Source: an uncultured Clostridia bacterium (GTDB lineage: Bacteria > Bacillota > Clostridia > TANB77 > CAG-508). Taken from it: DNA of 64,000 nucleotides. Within the stretch, counting starts at the first letter, position 1; each line of letters starts with the position of its first letter. Below, piece by piece: positions 46,198-55,137 of the stretch. The notes beneath the pieces are model-generated. The model saw only the letters and a program-made list of their open reading frames with translations, was not told the origin of the DNA and searched no databases. The stretch spans positions 82,307 through 146,306 of the forward strand of contig CAKPQH010000002.1 of the NCBI GenBank assembly GCA_934178475.1, in the 5' to 3' direction. The translations under genes and the position numbers were made by a program.

Positions 46198-46788
46198 ATG
46201 ATAAAATTTTTAAGTTCATGGATAGAGCAAATTACAATTGCTCTGGTTATAGTTAGTATTTTAGAGATGATATTACCAAAAGGAAATATAAAAAAGTATG
46301 TAAAAATTGTATTAAGTATTTTTGTGGTTTTTTGTATAATTTCACCTTTTGTAAATACTTCAGAATTATATTCCTTGGCATCTGATGAAATAAATACATA
46401 TATGGAAGATAAAGATGTAAATAAAAACAATAACATAGACCAGAGTTCAATGGATACAAGATTACAAAAATTATATATAGAAGAATTAGAAAATAATATA
46501 AAGTCAAAAGTTGAGGAATTGGGATTTAATGTGAAAAAGTGCAAAGTCGATGCAGAGTTAAACACAAATAAGTCAAATGCTGGAATAAACAAGATAAGTA
46601 TTATAATTTCAAAAGAAAAAAATAATACAAATAATAATATAAAAAATATTGAGGAAATTGAAAAAGTAGAAATTGACAACAAGGAAAAAAATAAAGAAAA
46701 TACAAGTAATGAAATAGTAGATTTGAAAAAAGAAATAAGCAAAATATATGAAGTTGATGAGAGATTAATAGAGATTATTCAAAAATAA
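46198..46788 (+). CDS. spoIIIAF: Stage III sporulation protein AF
   Basis: This 196-residue protein has two N-terminal membrane helices (about 8-50) and a soluble domain outside, with a charged linker of about 45 residues rich in K, E and N. The YEVDERLIEIIQ end recalls SpoIIIAF. AAGGAGA precedes the ATG. Confidence 0.87.
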   Translation: MIKFLSSWIEQITIALVIVSILEMILPKGNIKKYVKIVLSIFVVFCIISPFVNTSELYSLASDEINTYMEDKDVNKNNNIDQSSMDTRLQKLYIEELENNIKSKVEELGFNVKKCKVDAELNTNKSNAGINKISIIISKEKNNTNNNIKNIEEIEKVEIDNKEKNKENTSNEIVDLKKEISKIYEVDERLIEIIQK

Positions 46789-46805
46789 AGAAAGGACAGG
46801 TCAAT

Positions 46806-47408
46806 ATGTTTAAAGATAAAATAGATTTAATTACAAAAAAACATAAAGAAAGTTCTAATAAAAAGAAAATAGAAAATTTAATATTTTTAATAGTTATTTT
46901 AATTATTACATTAGTTTTTATAAATTACATCATAAAGGATGATAAAAAAACAAATGGTAATGAAGAAACAAATAATATAGAGGAGAGAAGTAAATTGGCG
47001 ACTAATGAAGAGATAGAAGAAAATGTAAATTTAAAAAGTGGTTTAGAAGAAATTTTAAGTTCAATAAAAGGAGCGGGCAATGTTAAAGTTTTTTTAAACT
47101 ACTCAGAGTCATCAAGCACTGTTGCGATGTATGATGAAACTACAACTACTAGTGCCACTGAAGAAAATGATTCTTCTGGCGGAAAAAGAAATGTGACAGA
47201 AACAGAAAATAAAAAGAATGTAATATATTCTGAAGAAAATGGAAATAAAACACCAATTACAGAAAAAACTGTTATGCCTAAAATAGTAGGAGCTATAGTT
47301 ACAGCTGAAGGTGCAGGAAATGTAAGTATAAAAACAAAAATTATAAATGCAGTAAGCAGTATAACAGGACTTACAATAGATAAAATTCAGGTTTTTGAAA
47401 TGAAATAG
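46806..47408 (+). CDS. spoIIIAG: Stage III sporulation protein AG
   Basis: This 200-residue protein has one membrane helix (about 26-45) and an extracytoplasmic ring-building domain. LEEILSSIKGAGNVKVFLNY near 83 and GAIVTAEGAGN near 163 match the family, which forms a large ring in the outer membrane space in Bacillus. AAAGGAC precedes the ATG. Confidence 0.93.
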   Translation: MFKDKIDLITKKHKESSNKKKIENLIFLIVILIITLVFINYIIKDDKKTNGNEETNNIEERSKLATNEEIEENVNLKSGLEEILSSIKGAGNVKVFLNYSESSSTVAMYDETTTTSATEENDSSGGKRNVTETENKKNVIYSEENGNKTPITEKTVMPKIVGAIVTAEGAGNVSIKTKIINAVSSITGLTIDKIQVFEMK

Positions 47409-47420
47409 GGAGGTTTTAAT

Positions 47421-48122
47421 ATGTTGAAAAGTATAAAAAAAGGTGAAGTTATTATTTATGTGATTGCTCTAATGCTTGTTGCAGCAGGATATTTAAATTA
47501 TACAAGTAACGAAAATAATAATACTGTGGAAACCTATTCAGAAAATATTGCAAATATTGGAGATGCTGTGTTAGTTAGTAATAATGATGTTAATGATATA
47601 CAAGATAATATAACAAATTCAAATGAAACTGAAGAAACAAATGCACAAAATGAAGAAAAAGAAGATGAAAATAATAATAATATAGATAATAGCCAAATAG
47701 TACCTAATGAAGAGAACAAAGAGACATCAGCAGAGATAAAAGAAAATAAAAATGAAGATAATAAAGATTCAGACTATTTTACAGCTTCAAAACTAGAAAG
47801 AGATACTATGTATGCAAATATGATTTCATCATATACAGCTATTATTCAAAATAATAATATTGATGATACACAAAAATCAATAGCTAATCAAGAAATAGCT
47901 AAAATAAATAATAATAAAAATGCTATTATGATATGTGAAAATTTATTAACTACAAAGGGTTTTAATAAATGTGTAATGTTTATTAATAATTCAAGTATTA
48001 ATGTAGTTGTTGGTAATGAAGAGGAACTTTCTAAAGAGAAAGTAGCTCAAATTCAAAATGTAGTTTCAAGAGAATTAAATGCAAAAATTGAAAATATACA
48101 TATTAGTCAAAATAATAATTAG
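47421..48122 (+). CDS. spoIIIAH: Stage III sporulation protein AH
   Basis: This 233-residue protein has one N-terminal membrane helix, a long acidic, asparagine-rich linker (about 35-120), then a YscJ/FliF-like domain with a conserved KGFNKCVMFINNSSINVVV region near 176. SpoIIIAH binds SpoIIQ of the forespore in other species. AGGGAGG precedes the ATG. It ends the operon. Confidence 0.92.
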   Translation: MLKSIKKGEVIIYVIALMLVAAGYLNYTSNENNNTVETYSENIANIGDAVLVSNNDVNDIQDNITNSNETEETNAQNEEKEDENNNNIDNSQIVPNEENKETSAEIKENKNEDNKDSDYFTASKLERDTMYANMISSYTAIIQNNNIDDTQKSIANQEIAKINNNKNAIMICENLLTTKGFNKCVMFINNSSINVVVGNEEELSKEKVAQIQNVVSRELNAKIENIHISQNNN

Positions 48123-48263
48123 ATAAAAATAATATAGATAAAATAATTTATTAAATAAGCTGGTAACATTTTTAGAAAAATATATAATACTGTGAATGAT
48201 AATCACTGTAAAACACATATGCAAAGTGATACAATAACAAAAAACAAGGAGGGAAAAAATAAA

Positions 48264-49307
48264 ATGAAAGATAAACAAAAGAACCAAAAAGGTATTACAT
48301 TAATAGCATTAGTGATAACAATAATTGTACTACTAATTCTAGCAGGAGTATCAATAAGCATGATTTCAAGCCAAGATGGAATATTAGATAAGGCGACAAA
48401 TGCTAAAAAAGTTACAGGAGAAAAAGCGGTAGAAGATAGAGTGAAATTGGCTACTCAAGCAGCTTTAATTGATGGAGAGGGAACAATAAATCTTGAAGAC
48501 AAAACAGGAACTGCAAAAGGAAGTTTATATGGGGCTTTAAAAGAAGAGTTTGGAGAAACTGATGATATAGTAAAAAAATATAACGAAGATGGAAAATTAA
48601 TTATAAATGGAAAGGAATATTCAGTAGGGACAAACGGAAGTATAGAAGAAATGAAATATGCGAAACTGTCAAGCGACAAAATTACTGAATCACATCCAGC
48701 ATCATATAGTAATAGTGCATGTAATACTATGTATGTAAATATTAATCTAACAGGTATAAATGATGCATATGTTGAACTTCCTAGTAATGTAGAATGGGAT
48801 GGAAAAACCTATCCTGTTCAAGAGATAGTTCTGCAAGGTGAAAATTCAAATATTAAGGGATTTAAATTCCCTTCAACAATGACATCACTAATATTAAAAG
48901 CAACATTATTAGGAATTACAGAATTAGTTATACCAGAGACATGTAAAAATGCATATGTTAATTATGGCAGTGAAGAAAGAACAAGCTTAATGTTATCTGA
49001 TTCTGCAATTTTAAAATGTAAGGGTGATTATTTTGAACATATTGGACCACAAAGTTTTAAAGGAACGGTATATGTTACATCAGGTAGAGCTGGTTGGGGT
49101 GTATTTTCGAGTATTAAAGCTTTGTATATAGAAAAGAATGTAACAGGTATTGGATATCAATTTTTACAAGGAATGACAAATATATATTATAATGGTACAA
49201 TAGAAGAGTTTAATAAAATATATGATGATATTAGTGAAGGACAGGCATTTTCATATGAGAAAGTACAATGCACAGATGGCGTGAGAAATTTATATGCGAC
49301 TAATTAG
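48264..49307 (+). CDS. Prepilin-like protein with leucine-rich C-terminus
   Basis: From ATG 48264, which follows AAGGAGGG, this is 347 residues. The N-terminus has a prepilin-type leader, QKGITLIALVITIIVLLILAG, with the cleavage glycine. The usual glutamate at +5 is alanine here. Residues about 55-170 are pilin-like. The C-terminal part, about 190-347, has BspA-like leucine-rich repeats (phrases such as LYIEKNVTGIG and IYYNGTIEEFN). It may be a surface filament or anchored adhesin. No pilus assembly genes are in the window. Confidence 0.7.
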   Translation: MKDKQKNQKGITLIALVITIIVLLILAGVSISMISSQDGILDKATNAKKVTGEKAVEDRVKLATQAALIDGEGTINLEDKTGTAKGSLYGALKEEFGETDDIVKKYNEDGKLIINGKEYSVGTNGSIEEMKYAKLSSDKITESHPASYSNSACNTMYVNINLTGINDAYVELPSNVEWDGKTYPVQEIVLQGENSNIKGFKFPSTMTSLILKATLLGITELVIPETCKNAYVNYGSEERTSLMLSDSAILKCKGDYFEHIGPQSFKGTVYVTSGRAGWGVFSSIKALYIEKNVTGIGYQFLQGMTNIYYNGTIEEFNKIYDDISEGQAFSYEKVQCTDGVRNLYATN

Positions 49308-49348
49308 TAAGTAAGTTAGAAATTAATTATTTAAATAACGATAGTTGG

Positions 49349-49386
49349 GATAGAAATCTTTGAATGTTTCTATCTCAGTTTTTTAT
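49349..49386 (+). terminator. Terminator after the prepilin-like gene
   Basis: GATAGAAA pairs with TTTCTATC around a 10-base loop, and TCAGTTTTTT follows. Confidence 0.65.
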
Positions 49387-49538
49387 ATTTGTATGTTTTT
49401 ACATTAGATTATTTATTATAGAGGAGAGGCTTTTAACTTATTCTTTATTTTATACTAAAATATTAGAAAATTATGGACTTTTTTAAAAAAAGATGATAGA
49501 ATATATGCGTATTAAATATTATGTAAAGGAGAATATTT

Positions 49539-51308
49539 ATGAATAAAGTAAAATATTTTGTTTTATTATCTTTAATTCTAGTAGTAAGTTTACTTTTTAA
49601 TGTAAATTATGTATATGCTGCTTCGACTTCAACAATAACTAATATATCTAGAACAACTATATCTAAGATTGATAACCAAACTTATACAGGAAGTGAGATA
49701 AAACCATATGTAATAATTACATATAAAGGAGAAACATTAAGAAAAGATATAGATTATAAATTGACATATAGTAATAATATAAAAGCAGGTAGTGGGAAAA
49801 TTCAAATAATAGGAATAGGAAATTATACAGGAAGTAAAACAAAGACATTTAGAATAGATAGAAAAAATATTAATACAGTATCTATCACTGTTACATCTAA
49901 TGAGCAATATACAGGTACATATATAAAGCCTACAGTAATTGTAAAAGACAATGGAAACACATTACAAAATGGAAAAGATTATAGTGTATCATATAAAGAC
50001 AATAAAAATGCAGGTAATGGATATGTAAAAATAACAGGAAGAGGAAACTATACAGGAAATATAGAAAAATCATTTGGGATTTCATCAGTATCTATTTCAG
50101 GAGCAAGTGTAGCATCAATTTCAAACCAAGAATATACTGGAACTGGAATTTTACCTAAAGTTAGAGTAAAATTAAATTCAAAAACATTAACTCTAAATAG
50201 AGATTATAAAGTTTCTGGAACAAACAATGTTAATGTTGGAACAGCAAGATTAACAATAACAGGAATAGGAAATTACACAGGTACAACTTCAAAAACATTT
50301 AAAATTATAACAAAAAACATTTCAAAAGTTAAAGCAAACAAAATTGATAATCAAGATTACACAGGTAGGAGGATTACACCAGAAGTTGAATTATATAACG
50401 GAGATATAAAACTAACAAATGGAACAGATTATACGCTTACATACAGTAACAATAAAAATGTTGGAAATGCTAAAATTAAAATAATAGGAAAAGGAAAATA
50501 TAAAGGAAGCAAAACTGTTAATTTTAGAATAAATAAAATTGATATAAGCGAAGCAAAAGTTTCAGATATATCTACAAAATATTATACAGGATCATATATA
50601 AAACCTACAGTAACAGTAAAATATAAAGGAGAAAGATTAATCTTAAATGAAGATTATAAGGTTTCTTATAGCGATAACAAAGATGTAGGAATTGCAACTG
50701 TAAAAATAACTGGAAAAGGAAATTATACATCATATCTAACAACTACTTTTAAAATAAGAAGAAATAATAATTCAAATTATGATGATGACAATGATTGGAA
50801 TGATGACGACTATAGAGGAAAAATTTCAATAACAAAAACAACTGTTAGTAACGTAGCTGATCAAGAATATACAGGAAAATCAATAACACCAACATTATAT
50901 ATAAGATATAATGGAGATTTATTAGAAAAAGGTAAAGACTATAAAGTTTCATATAGTAATAATAAAAAAGTAGGGACAGCAAAGGCAAAGATAACTGGAA
51001 AAGGTAAATTTACAGGAAGCAAAACAATAACTTTCCAAATTGTAAATATTTCATCAAATAATAAATATAACAAAGGAAATATATCAATATCTCAAGCTAC
51101 TGTTAGTAAAATTTATAATCAAAAATATACAGGCAGCCAAATAAAACCTAAATTATATATAAGATATGATGGTAATTTATTAAAAGAAAATATTGATTAC
51201 ACAGTGGAATATTCAAATAATGTAAATGTAGGAAAGGCAAAAGTTACTATAAATGGAATAGGAAAATTTAGAGGAACTAAAACTTTAAATTTTAAAATTG
51301 TATATTAG
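49539..51308 (+). CDS. Secreted seven-repeat surface protein
   Basis: This 589-residue protein has a signal peptide (about 1-28, ending VYAAS) and seven repeats of about 75 residues. Each has a core YTG-x2-I-P-x-V, a DYxxxYSNN turn and a GxGxYTG end, like the MBG/Ig-like repeats of clostridial surface proteins. An acidic linker DDDNDWNDDD separates repeats 5 and 6. No LPxTG or other anchor is visible, so it may be released or bound by other means. AAAGGAG precedes the ATG. Confidence 0.75.
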   Translation: MNKVKYFVLLSLILVVSLLFNVNYVYAASTSTITNISRTTISKIDNQTYTGSEIKPYVIITYKGETLRKDIDYKLTYSNNIKAGSGKIQIIGIGNYTGSKTKTFRIDRKNINTVSITVTSNEQYTGTYIKPTVIVKDNGNTLQNGKDYSVSYKDNKNAGNGYVKITGRGNYTGNIEKSFGISSVSISGASVASISNQEYTGTGILPKVRVKLNSKTLTLNRDYKVSGTNNVNVGTARLTITGIGNYTGTTSKTFKIITKNISKVKANKIDNQDYTGRRITPEVELYNGDIKLTNGTDYTLTYSNNKNVGNAKIKIIGKGKYKGSKTVNFRINKIDISEAKVSDISTKYYTGSYIKPTVTVKYKGERLILNEDYKVSYSDNKDVGIATVKITGKGNYTSYLTTTFKIRRNNNSNYDDDNDWNDDDYRGKISITKTTVSNVADQEYTGKSITPTLYIRYNGDLLEKGKDYKVSYSNNKKVGTAKAKITGKGKFTGSKTITFQIVNISSNNKYNKGNISISQATVSKIYNQKYTGSQIKPKLYIRYDGNLLKENIDYTVEYSNNVNVGKAKVTINGIGKFRGTKTLNFKIVY

Positions 51309-51329
51309 TATATTGATAGATAAAACTAT

Positions 51330-51361
51330 AAAAAAGAGATATTTTATAATATCTCTTTTTT
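51330..51361. terminator. Bidirectional terminator
   Basis: AAAAAAGAGATAT pairs perfectly with ATATCTCTTTTTT around a 6-base loop. It serves the repeat protein and the converging tmcAL gene. Confidence 0.8.
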
Positions 51362-51367
51362 ATAATT

Positions 51368-52588
51368 TTATATTTGAATTATTTTTTTAGTGAAATCTAA
51401 ATTGTTCCAAGAATCATTTTGAAATCCTATTGTGTATACATTTGTTGCATAAATGTCAATATCAATCATAGTTTTTAAGCTCTTATTTGGTTTACTATCT
51501 AAAAATTTTTTGACTGAAGTAACTATGCTTAATGTAGGATTGTTTTTTGAAATTTGTGACACAATTTTTTTTCCATTTTCATTGAACCCTAAAACTCTAA
51601 TATATGGCTTAGTCCTTTTTGAAAGAGCAATATCTTTTTTTGTAATATTTAAAAGAACATAAAGTAAAATTCTTTTTATTCTCGTTTCTGTATAACGTTT
51701 ACTTCGAACAATGTTTATAATTTCATCAATTGAATTGCAAGAATTAGCAGCTTTTTTTATTGAATTTTCTAATCCTTCAGAAACATCAGGAATATTAGAT
51801 ATTTCTGAAAGAGGCATAGTACGAAGTTTATAAATAATAATTTTTTCAAAAAGAGAAATATCAGAAACATAATGTCCACTTTTTAATTCATCTTTCAATA
51901 TAGTATAAGATACAGGTGTTAAAACATTTTTTATATTTTTAGTATTATTAGTTTTAAGCATATTTCTAATTGCAGTAGCGCTTGTAATAGAACCAGTATA
52001 ATCTAAAGTTAAATGTCCACTATCTTTTCTTTTTATAGCAATAGGACGAATATGTGACTTATATTTTTTCAATGCTTTTAAGTATTCTATTGCTAGAATA
52101 TTATTAGGTGAACTTAAAATTTTGGATTCATTACTATTTAAATATTTATTTAATGCATTTTCACGAGCTTTGGGAAAAGAGATTCCTTTTTTTAATTCAG
52201 ATTCTAAAAGTGTTTTGAAATCTTTAGGTTCTTCATGCAATATAGTTGCAATTGAGTTTAACTTAGCTAAATTGTCAGTTTCAGTTCCAAAAGAAACACA
52301 ATCTACTATATTAAGTGAATTTAAAATTTTAATAGCACCATCAGCAAAATTCTCTGCACTAGATGTAGAATATAAAGTTGGTAATTCGATAACTAAGTCA
52401 ACACCATTTTTTAAAGCCATTTCAGTTTTAGACCATTTATCTAAAAATGAAGGCTCACCTCTTTGTGTGAAATTTCCGCCTATAACTGCTATAACATAAT
52501 CTGCATTAGCTTTTTCTTTTGATTTTAAAAGATGATATAAATGTCCATTGTGGAATGGATTATATTCAGCGATAATACCTAAAACCAT
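51368..52588 (-). CDS. tmcAL: tRNA(Met) cytidine acetate ligase
   Basis: This 406-residue minus-strand protein matches TmcAL (YlbM family), which uses acetate and ATP to make N4-acetylcytidine in the elongator tRNA-Met anticodon. The N-terminal nucleotidyltransferase site AEYNPFHNGHLYHL is clear, with GGNFTQRGEPSF near 38 and FGTETDN near 100. AAAGGA precedes the ATG. It is divergent from the dCMP deaminase gene. Confidence 0.93.
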   Translation of the reverse strand: MVLGIIAEYNPFHNGHLYHLLKSKEKANADYVIAVIGGNFTQRGEPSFLDKWSKTEMALKNGVDLVIELPTLYSTSSAENFADGAIKILNSLNIVDCVSFGTETDNLAKLNSIATILHEEPKDFKTLLESELKKGISFPKARENALNKYLNSNESKILSSPNNILAIEYLKALKKYKSHIRPIAIKRKDSGHLTLDYTGSITSATAIRNMLKTNNTKNIKNVLTPVSYTILKDELKSGHYVSDISLFEKIIIYKLRTMPLSEISNIPDVSEGLENSIKKAANSCNSIDEIINIVRSKRYTETRIKRILLYVLLNITKKDIALSKRTKPYIRVLGFNENGKKIVSQISKNNPTLSIVTSVKKFLDSKPNKSLKTMIDIDIYATNVYTIGFQNDSWNNLDFTKKIIQI

Positions 52589-52620
52589 AATTTAAAATCC
52601 TTTCTCATTAATATAAAACA

Positions 52621-52649
52621 ATAATATCACATTTTTCCTTAAATATCAA
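52621..52649 (-). promoter_or_regulatory. Sigma-A promoter for tmcAL
   Basis: On the minus strand TTGATA (52644-52649) and TATTAT (52621-52626) are separated by 17 bases. Confidence 0.6.
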
Positions 52650-52687
52650 TGAGTATAAGAAAATAAGATGTGCAATTAATAAAATAG

Positions 52688-52716
52688 TTGATAAATTTTT
52701 TTGCGTATGATAAAAT
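52688..52716 (+). promoter_or_regulatory. Sigma-A promoter for the dCMP deaminase operon
   Basis: TTGATA at 52688-52693 and TAAAAT at 52711-52716 are separated by 17 bases. Confidence 0.7.
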
Positions 52717-52750
52717 AGCGTAAATTAAATATTAATAAAAGGAGCGCTAT

Positions 52751-53224
52751 ATGGAAAGAATTGATAAAGTGAATTATTATTTAGATATTGCAGAAACAAT
52801 CTCAGAAAGAGGGACATGTTTAAGAAATAATTATGGAAGTGTAATTGTAAAAAATGATGAAATAATATCAACTGGTTATACAGGAGCTCCTAGAGGAAGA
52901 GCAAATTGTTTAGATTTGGGATATTGTAGAAGAAAAGAAAATAATACACCTAGTGGAGCTGGTTTTGAACTATGCAGATCCGTTCATAGTGAACAAAATG
53001 CAATAATAAGTGCTAATAGAAAAGATATGATAGGTTCAACTTTATATTTGGTTGGAATAAATAAAAGAACAGGAGAATACATAAATGACAATGAACCTTG
53101 CACTTTATGCAAGAGAATGATTATAAATGCAGGGATAGAAAAAGTTGTAATGAGGGACAACAAAGAAAACTACAGAATAGAAGAAGTAAATGACTGGATA
53201 GAAAAGGACGATACTTTAATTTAA
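52751..53224 (+). CDS. dCMP deaminase (ComEB-type)
   Basis: This 157-residue zinc deaminase has CHS-type ligands in VHSEQNAI near 79 and PCTLCKRMI near 116. It would turn dCMP into dUMP, feeding dTMP synthesis. The family is called ComEB in Bacillus. AAAGGAGC precedes the ATG. Its stop codon is the first base of a 56-bp perfect palindrome. Confidence 0.9.
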   Translation: MERIDKVNYYLDIAETISERGTCLRNNYGSVIVKNDEIISTGYTGAPRGRANCLDLGYCRRKENNTPSGAGFELCRSVHSEQNAIISANRKDMIGSTLYLVGINKRTGEYINDNEPCTLCKRMIINAGIEKVVMRDNKENYRIEEVNDWIEKDDTLI

Positions 53225-53279
53225 AATTGGGGACAGTCCTTTTTTGAAAATATTTTCAAAAAAGGACTGTCCCCAATTT
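53224..53279. repeat. Perfect 56-bp palindrome
   Basis: The sequence has 28-bp arms with no mismatch and no loop, starting AAATTGGGGACAGTCC and ending with its complement. The GGGGACAGTCC core with its complement recalls REP/MITE-type units linked to small transposases. It fills nearly all of the space between the deaminase and fchA. It lacks the GC-stem-then-T-run form of a terminator. No second copy was noticed in this window. Confidence 0.85.
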
Positions 53280-53293
53280 GAAGGGAGATATAA

Positions 53294-53884
53294 ATGTACA
53301 AAGATAAAATAAATGATATATTATTAGATTTAGAAAATAAAGAAATAGATATTGCAGGAGGAGCTGTTGTTGGAATGGTACTTTCTATAACCAATTCTCT
53401 TATTAAATATATTTCAAATTTAACCATTGGAAAAAAGAAATATGTAGATGTTCAAGAAGAGGTTAAAAATATTTTATTTGATGCAGAAGAACTAAAACAA
53501 AATACTTTAAAAATAATAGATAAAGATAAAGAGATCTTAGAAGAAATTTTATCAGCATATAAATTAAGAAAAGAAAATATGGAAAATTACAATAATGTAA
53601 ATAAAAAAGCAGTAGAATTTTGTATGCAAGTTGTAGAAATGGCTTTTGAAACTTTGAAATTAACTGAAAGAATAAGTAAGGTGGGAAATAAGATGCTAGC
53701 AAGTGATTTTAAAGTATGTGCATCTTACAGTTTTGCATCTGTAGAGTCAGCAATTGTTAATGTAAATATAAATTTGGATTCTGTTAATAGTGATATATAT
53801 AAGCATGAGGTAAAAAATAAATGCGATATAATTTTAAAAGAAGCAGAAAAAATAAAAGTAAATATTTATAGAGGAGAAATATAA
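53294..53884 (+). CDS. fchA: Methenyl-THF cyclohydrolase/cyclodeaminase family protein
   Basis: This 196-residue helical protein belongs to the FTCD C-terminal family. AGGAVVGMVLSITNSL near 21 fits the glycine-rich start, and NLTIGKKKYVDVQEEV near 42 is a strong family signature. FchA converts methenyl-tetrahydrofolate to 10-formyl-tetrahydrofolate. Its stop TAATG overlaps the folD start by one base, so the two are coupled. AAGGGAG precedes the ATG. Confidence 0.85.
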   Translation: MYKDKINDILLDLENKEIDIAGGAVVGMVLSITNSLIKYISNLTIGKKKYVDVQEEVKNILFDAEELKQNTLKIIDKDKEILEEILSAYKLRKENMENYNNVNKKAVEFCMQVVEMAFETLKLTERISKVGNKMLASDFKVCASYSFASVESAIVNVNINLDSVNSDIYKHEVKNKCDIILKEAEKIKVNIYRGEI

Positions 53885-54696
53885 TGGAAGTTTTAGAAGG
53901 AAAATCTGTAGCAAAGTCTATAAAAGATACATTTGAAGAAAGAATAGAAAAGTTAAAGAAAAAACCATATGTGGCAATACTTGGAATTGCAGGAGATGAT
54001 GCAAGTGATGTGTATGTAAATAGAATAATGAAAAATTGTGATAAATATAAAATAAAATGTGAAGTCTTTTTAGCAAAAGATAAAGAAGAATTTAAATTGA
54101 ATTTTGAAAAAGTTGAAAAAAATAAAGAAATAACTGGCATTATGTTTCAACAACCACTTCCAAAGGAATGTCAGAAATTAATAAATCAAATTCCAGCTGA
54201 AAAAGATATTGAGGGAATAAGTTTTTTGAGTATGGGAAAATTGTTTGTAGGAGAAGAAGGATTGATACCATGTACAAGCGAGGCGGTAATAAAAACCATA
54301 GAATATTACAATATTGATTTAACAGGAAAAAAAGTTACTATAGTAGGTAGAAGTAACATTGTAGGAAAACCTTTAATCCCACAATTACTTAATAAAAATG
54401 CAACAGTTACTATATGTCATTCTAAAACACAAGATATAGATAAAGTTTTGCAAAATTCAGATGTTATTATTATGGCAATAGGAAAGGCTAACTTTTTAAA
54501 AAAAGATATGGTAAAAAAAGATGCAATAATACTAGATGTTGGAATTAATTGCATTGATGGAAAAATCTATGGCGATGTTGATTTTGAAGATATTAAAGAA
54601 AAAGCAGCAATGTGCACGCCTGTACCAGGAGGCATTGGAGTAGTAACTAATGCACTTCTTATTAGTAATATAATTAAATCCGCAAGTTTACAATAG
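53884..54696 (+). CDS. folD: Methylene-THF dehydrogenase FolD, atypical active site
   Basis: This 270-residue protein is FolD-like, with GRSNIVGKPLIPQLL near 156, DVGIN near 219 and CTPVPGGIGVVT near 242. The conserved Tyr of YVxxK is kept (Tyr44), but the lysine needed for cyclohydrolase activity is isoleucine (Ile48). The usual PCTPxG is PCTSEA near 130. That suggests a dehydrogenase without cyclohydrolase activity, supplied instead by the FchA next door. The same split is reported for Clostridium perfringens as I recall. Confidence 0.88.
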   Translation: MEVLEGKSVAKSIKDTFEERIEKLKKKPYVAILGIAGDDASDVYVNRIMKNCDKYKIKCEVFLAKDKEEFKLNFEKVEKNKEITGIMFQQPLPKECQKLINQIPAEKDIEGISFLSMGKLFVGEEGLIPCTSEAVIKTIEYYNIDLTGKKVTIVGRSNIVGKPLIPQLLNKNATVTICHSKTQDIDKVLQNSDVIIMAIGKANFLKKDMVKKDAIILDVGINCIDGKIYGDVDFEDIKEKAAMCTPVPGGIGVVTNALLISNIIKSASLQ

Positions 54697-54746
54697 ATTA
54701 ACAAAAATAATGGTAAAACATATAATGTCTATAGGAGGCAAGAAAA

Positions 54747-55097
54747 ATGTTAGAGTTTTTAGGAAAGGCCATTTTATGGACATTAGCAATATATGGAGTT
54801 TTAGAAATTATAAAAGTAATAATATTTAATAAAATATGTTTTAATTATAAAAAAACAGGAATAAATATGGTAATTACAGTAAAAGACGGCGAAGATTATA
54901 TAGAAGGATTTATAAGAAATATATTATTTAAAATAATATATAGTGATGAGAAATTTGTAAATGAAATTTTAATAATTGATTTGTACTCGACAGATAAAAC
55001 AAAAGAAATATTAGAAAAATTGGAAACAGATTATGAATGTATTAAAGTAATTGATATGAAAGACTATAAAGAATTAATTGATAGTTTGGATACATAA
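54747..55097 (+). CDS. Small membrane protein with glycosyltransferase-like domain
   Basis: This 116-residue protein has an N-terminal membrane helix (about 5-27) and a short domain with TVKDGEDYIEGFIRN and LIIDLYSTDKT, which recalls the start of family 2 glycosyltransferases. The metal-site half is absent, so it is not a full enzyme. Compact genes of this form occur in Clostridia without a known role. AGGAGG precedes the ATG. Confidence 0.6.
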   Translation: MLEFLGKAILWTLAIYGVLEIIKVIIFNKICFNYKKTGINMVITVKDGEDYIEGFIRNILFKIIYSDEKFVNEILIIDLYSTDKTKEILEKLETDYECIKVIDMKDYKELIDSLDT

Positions 55098-55137
55098 ATA
55101 ATTAAGCAGGACATATATATTAAAAGAGGTGATATAT

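Noticed and set aside
52122..52499. Plus-strand open frame inside tmcAL
   Set aside because: It is antisense to a conserved gene and lacks start signals.
53224..53279. Treating the 56-bp palindrome as a Rho-independent terminator
   Set aside because: The T-run lies inside the left arm and no T-run follows the stem. It lies between genes that otherwise look cotranscribed.
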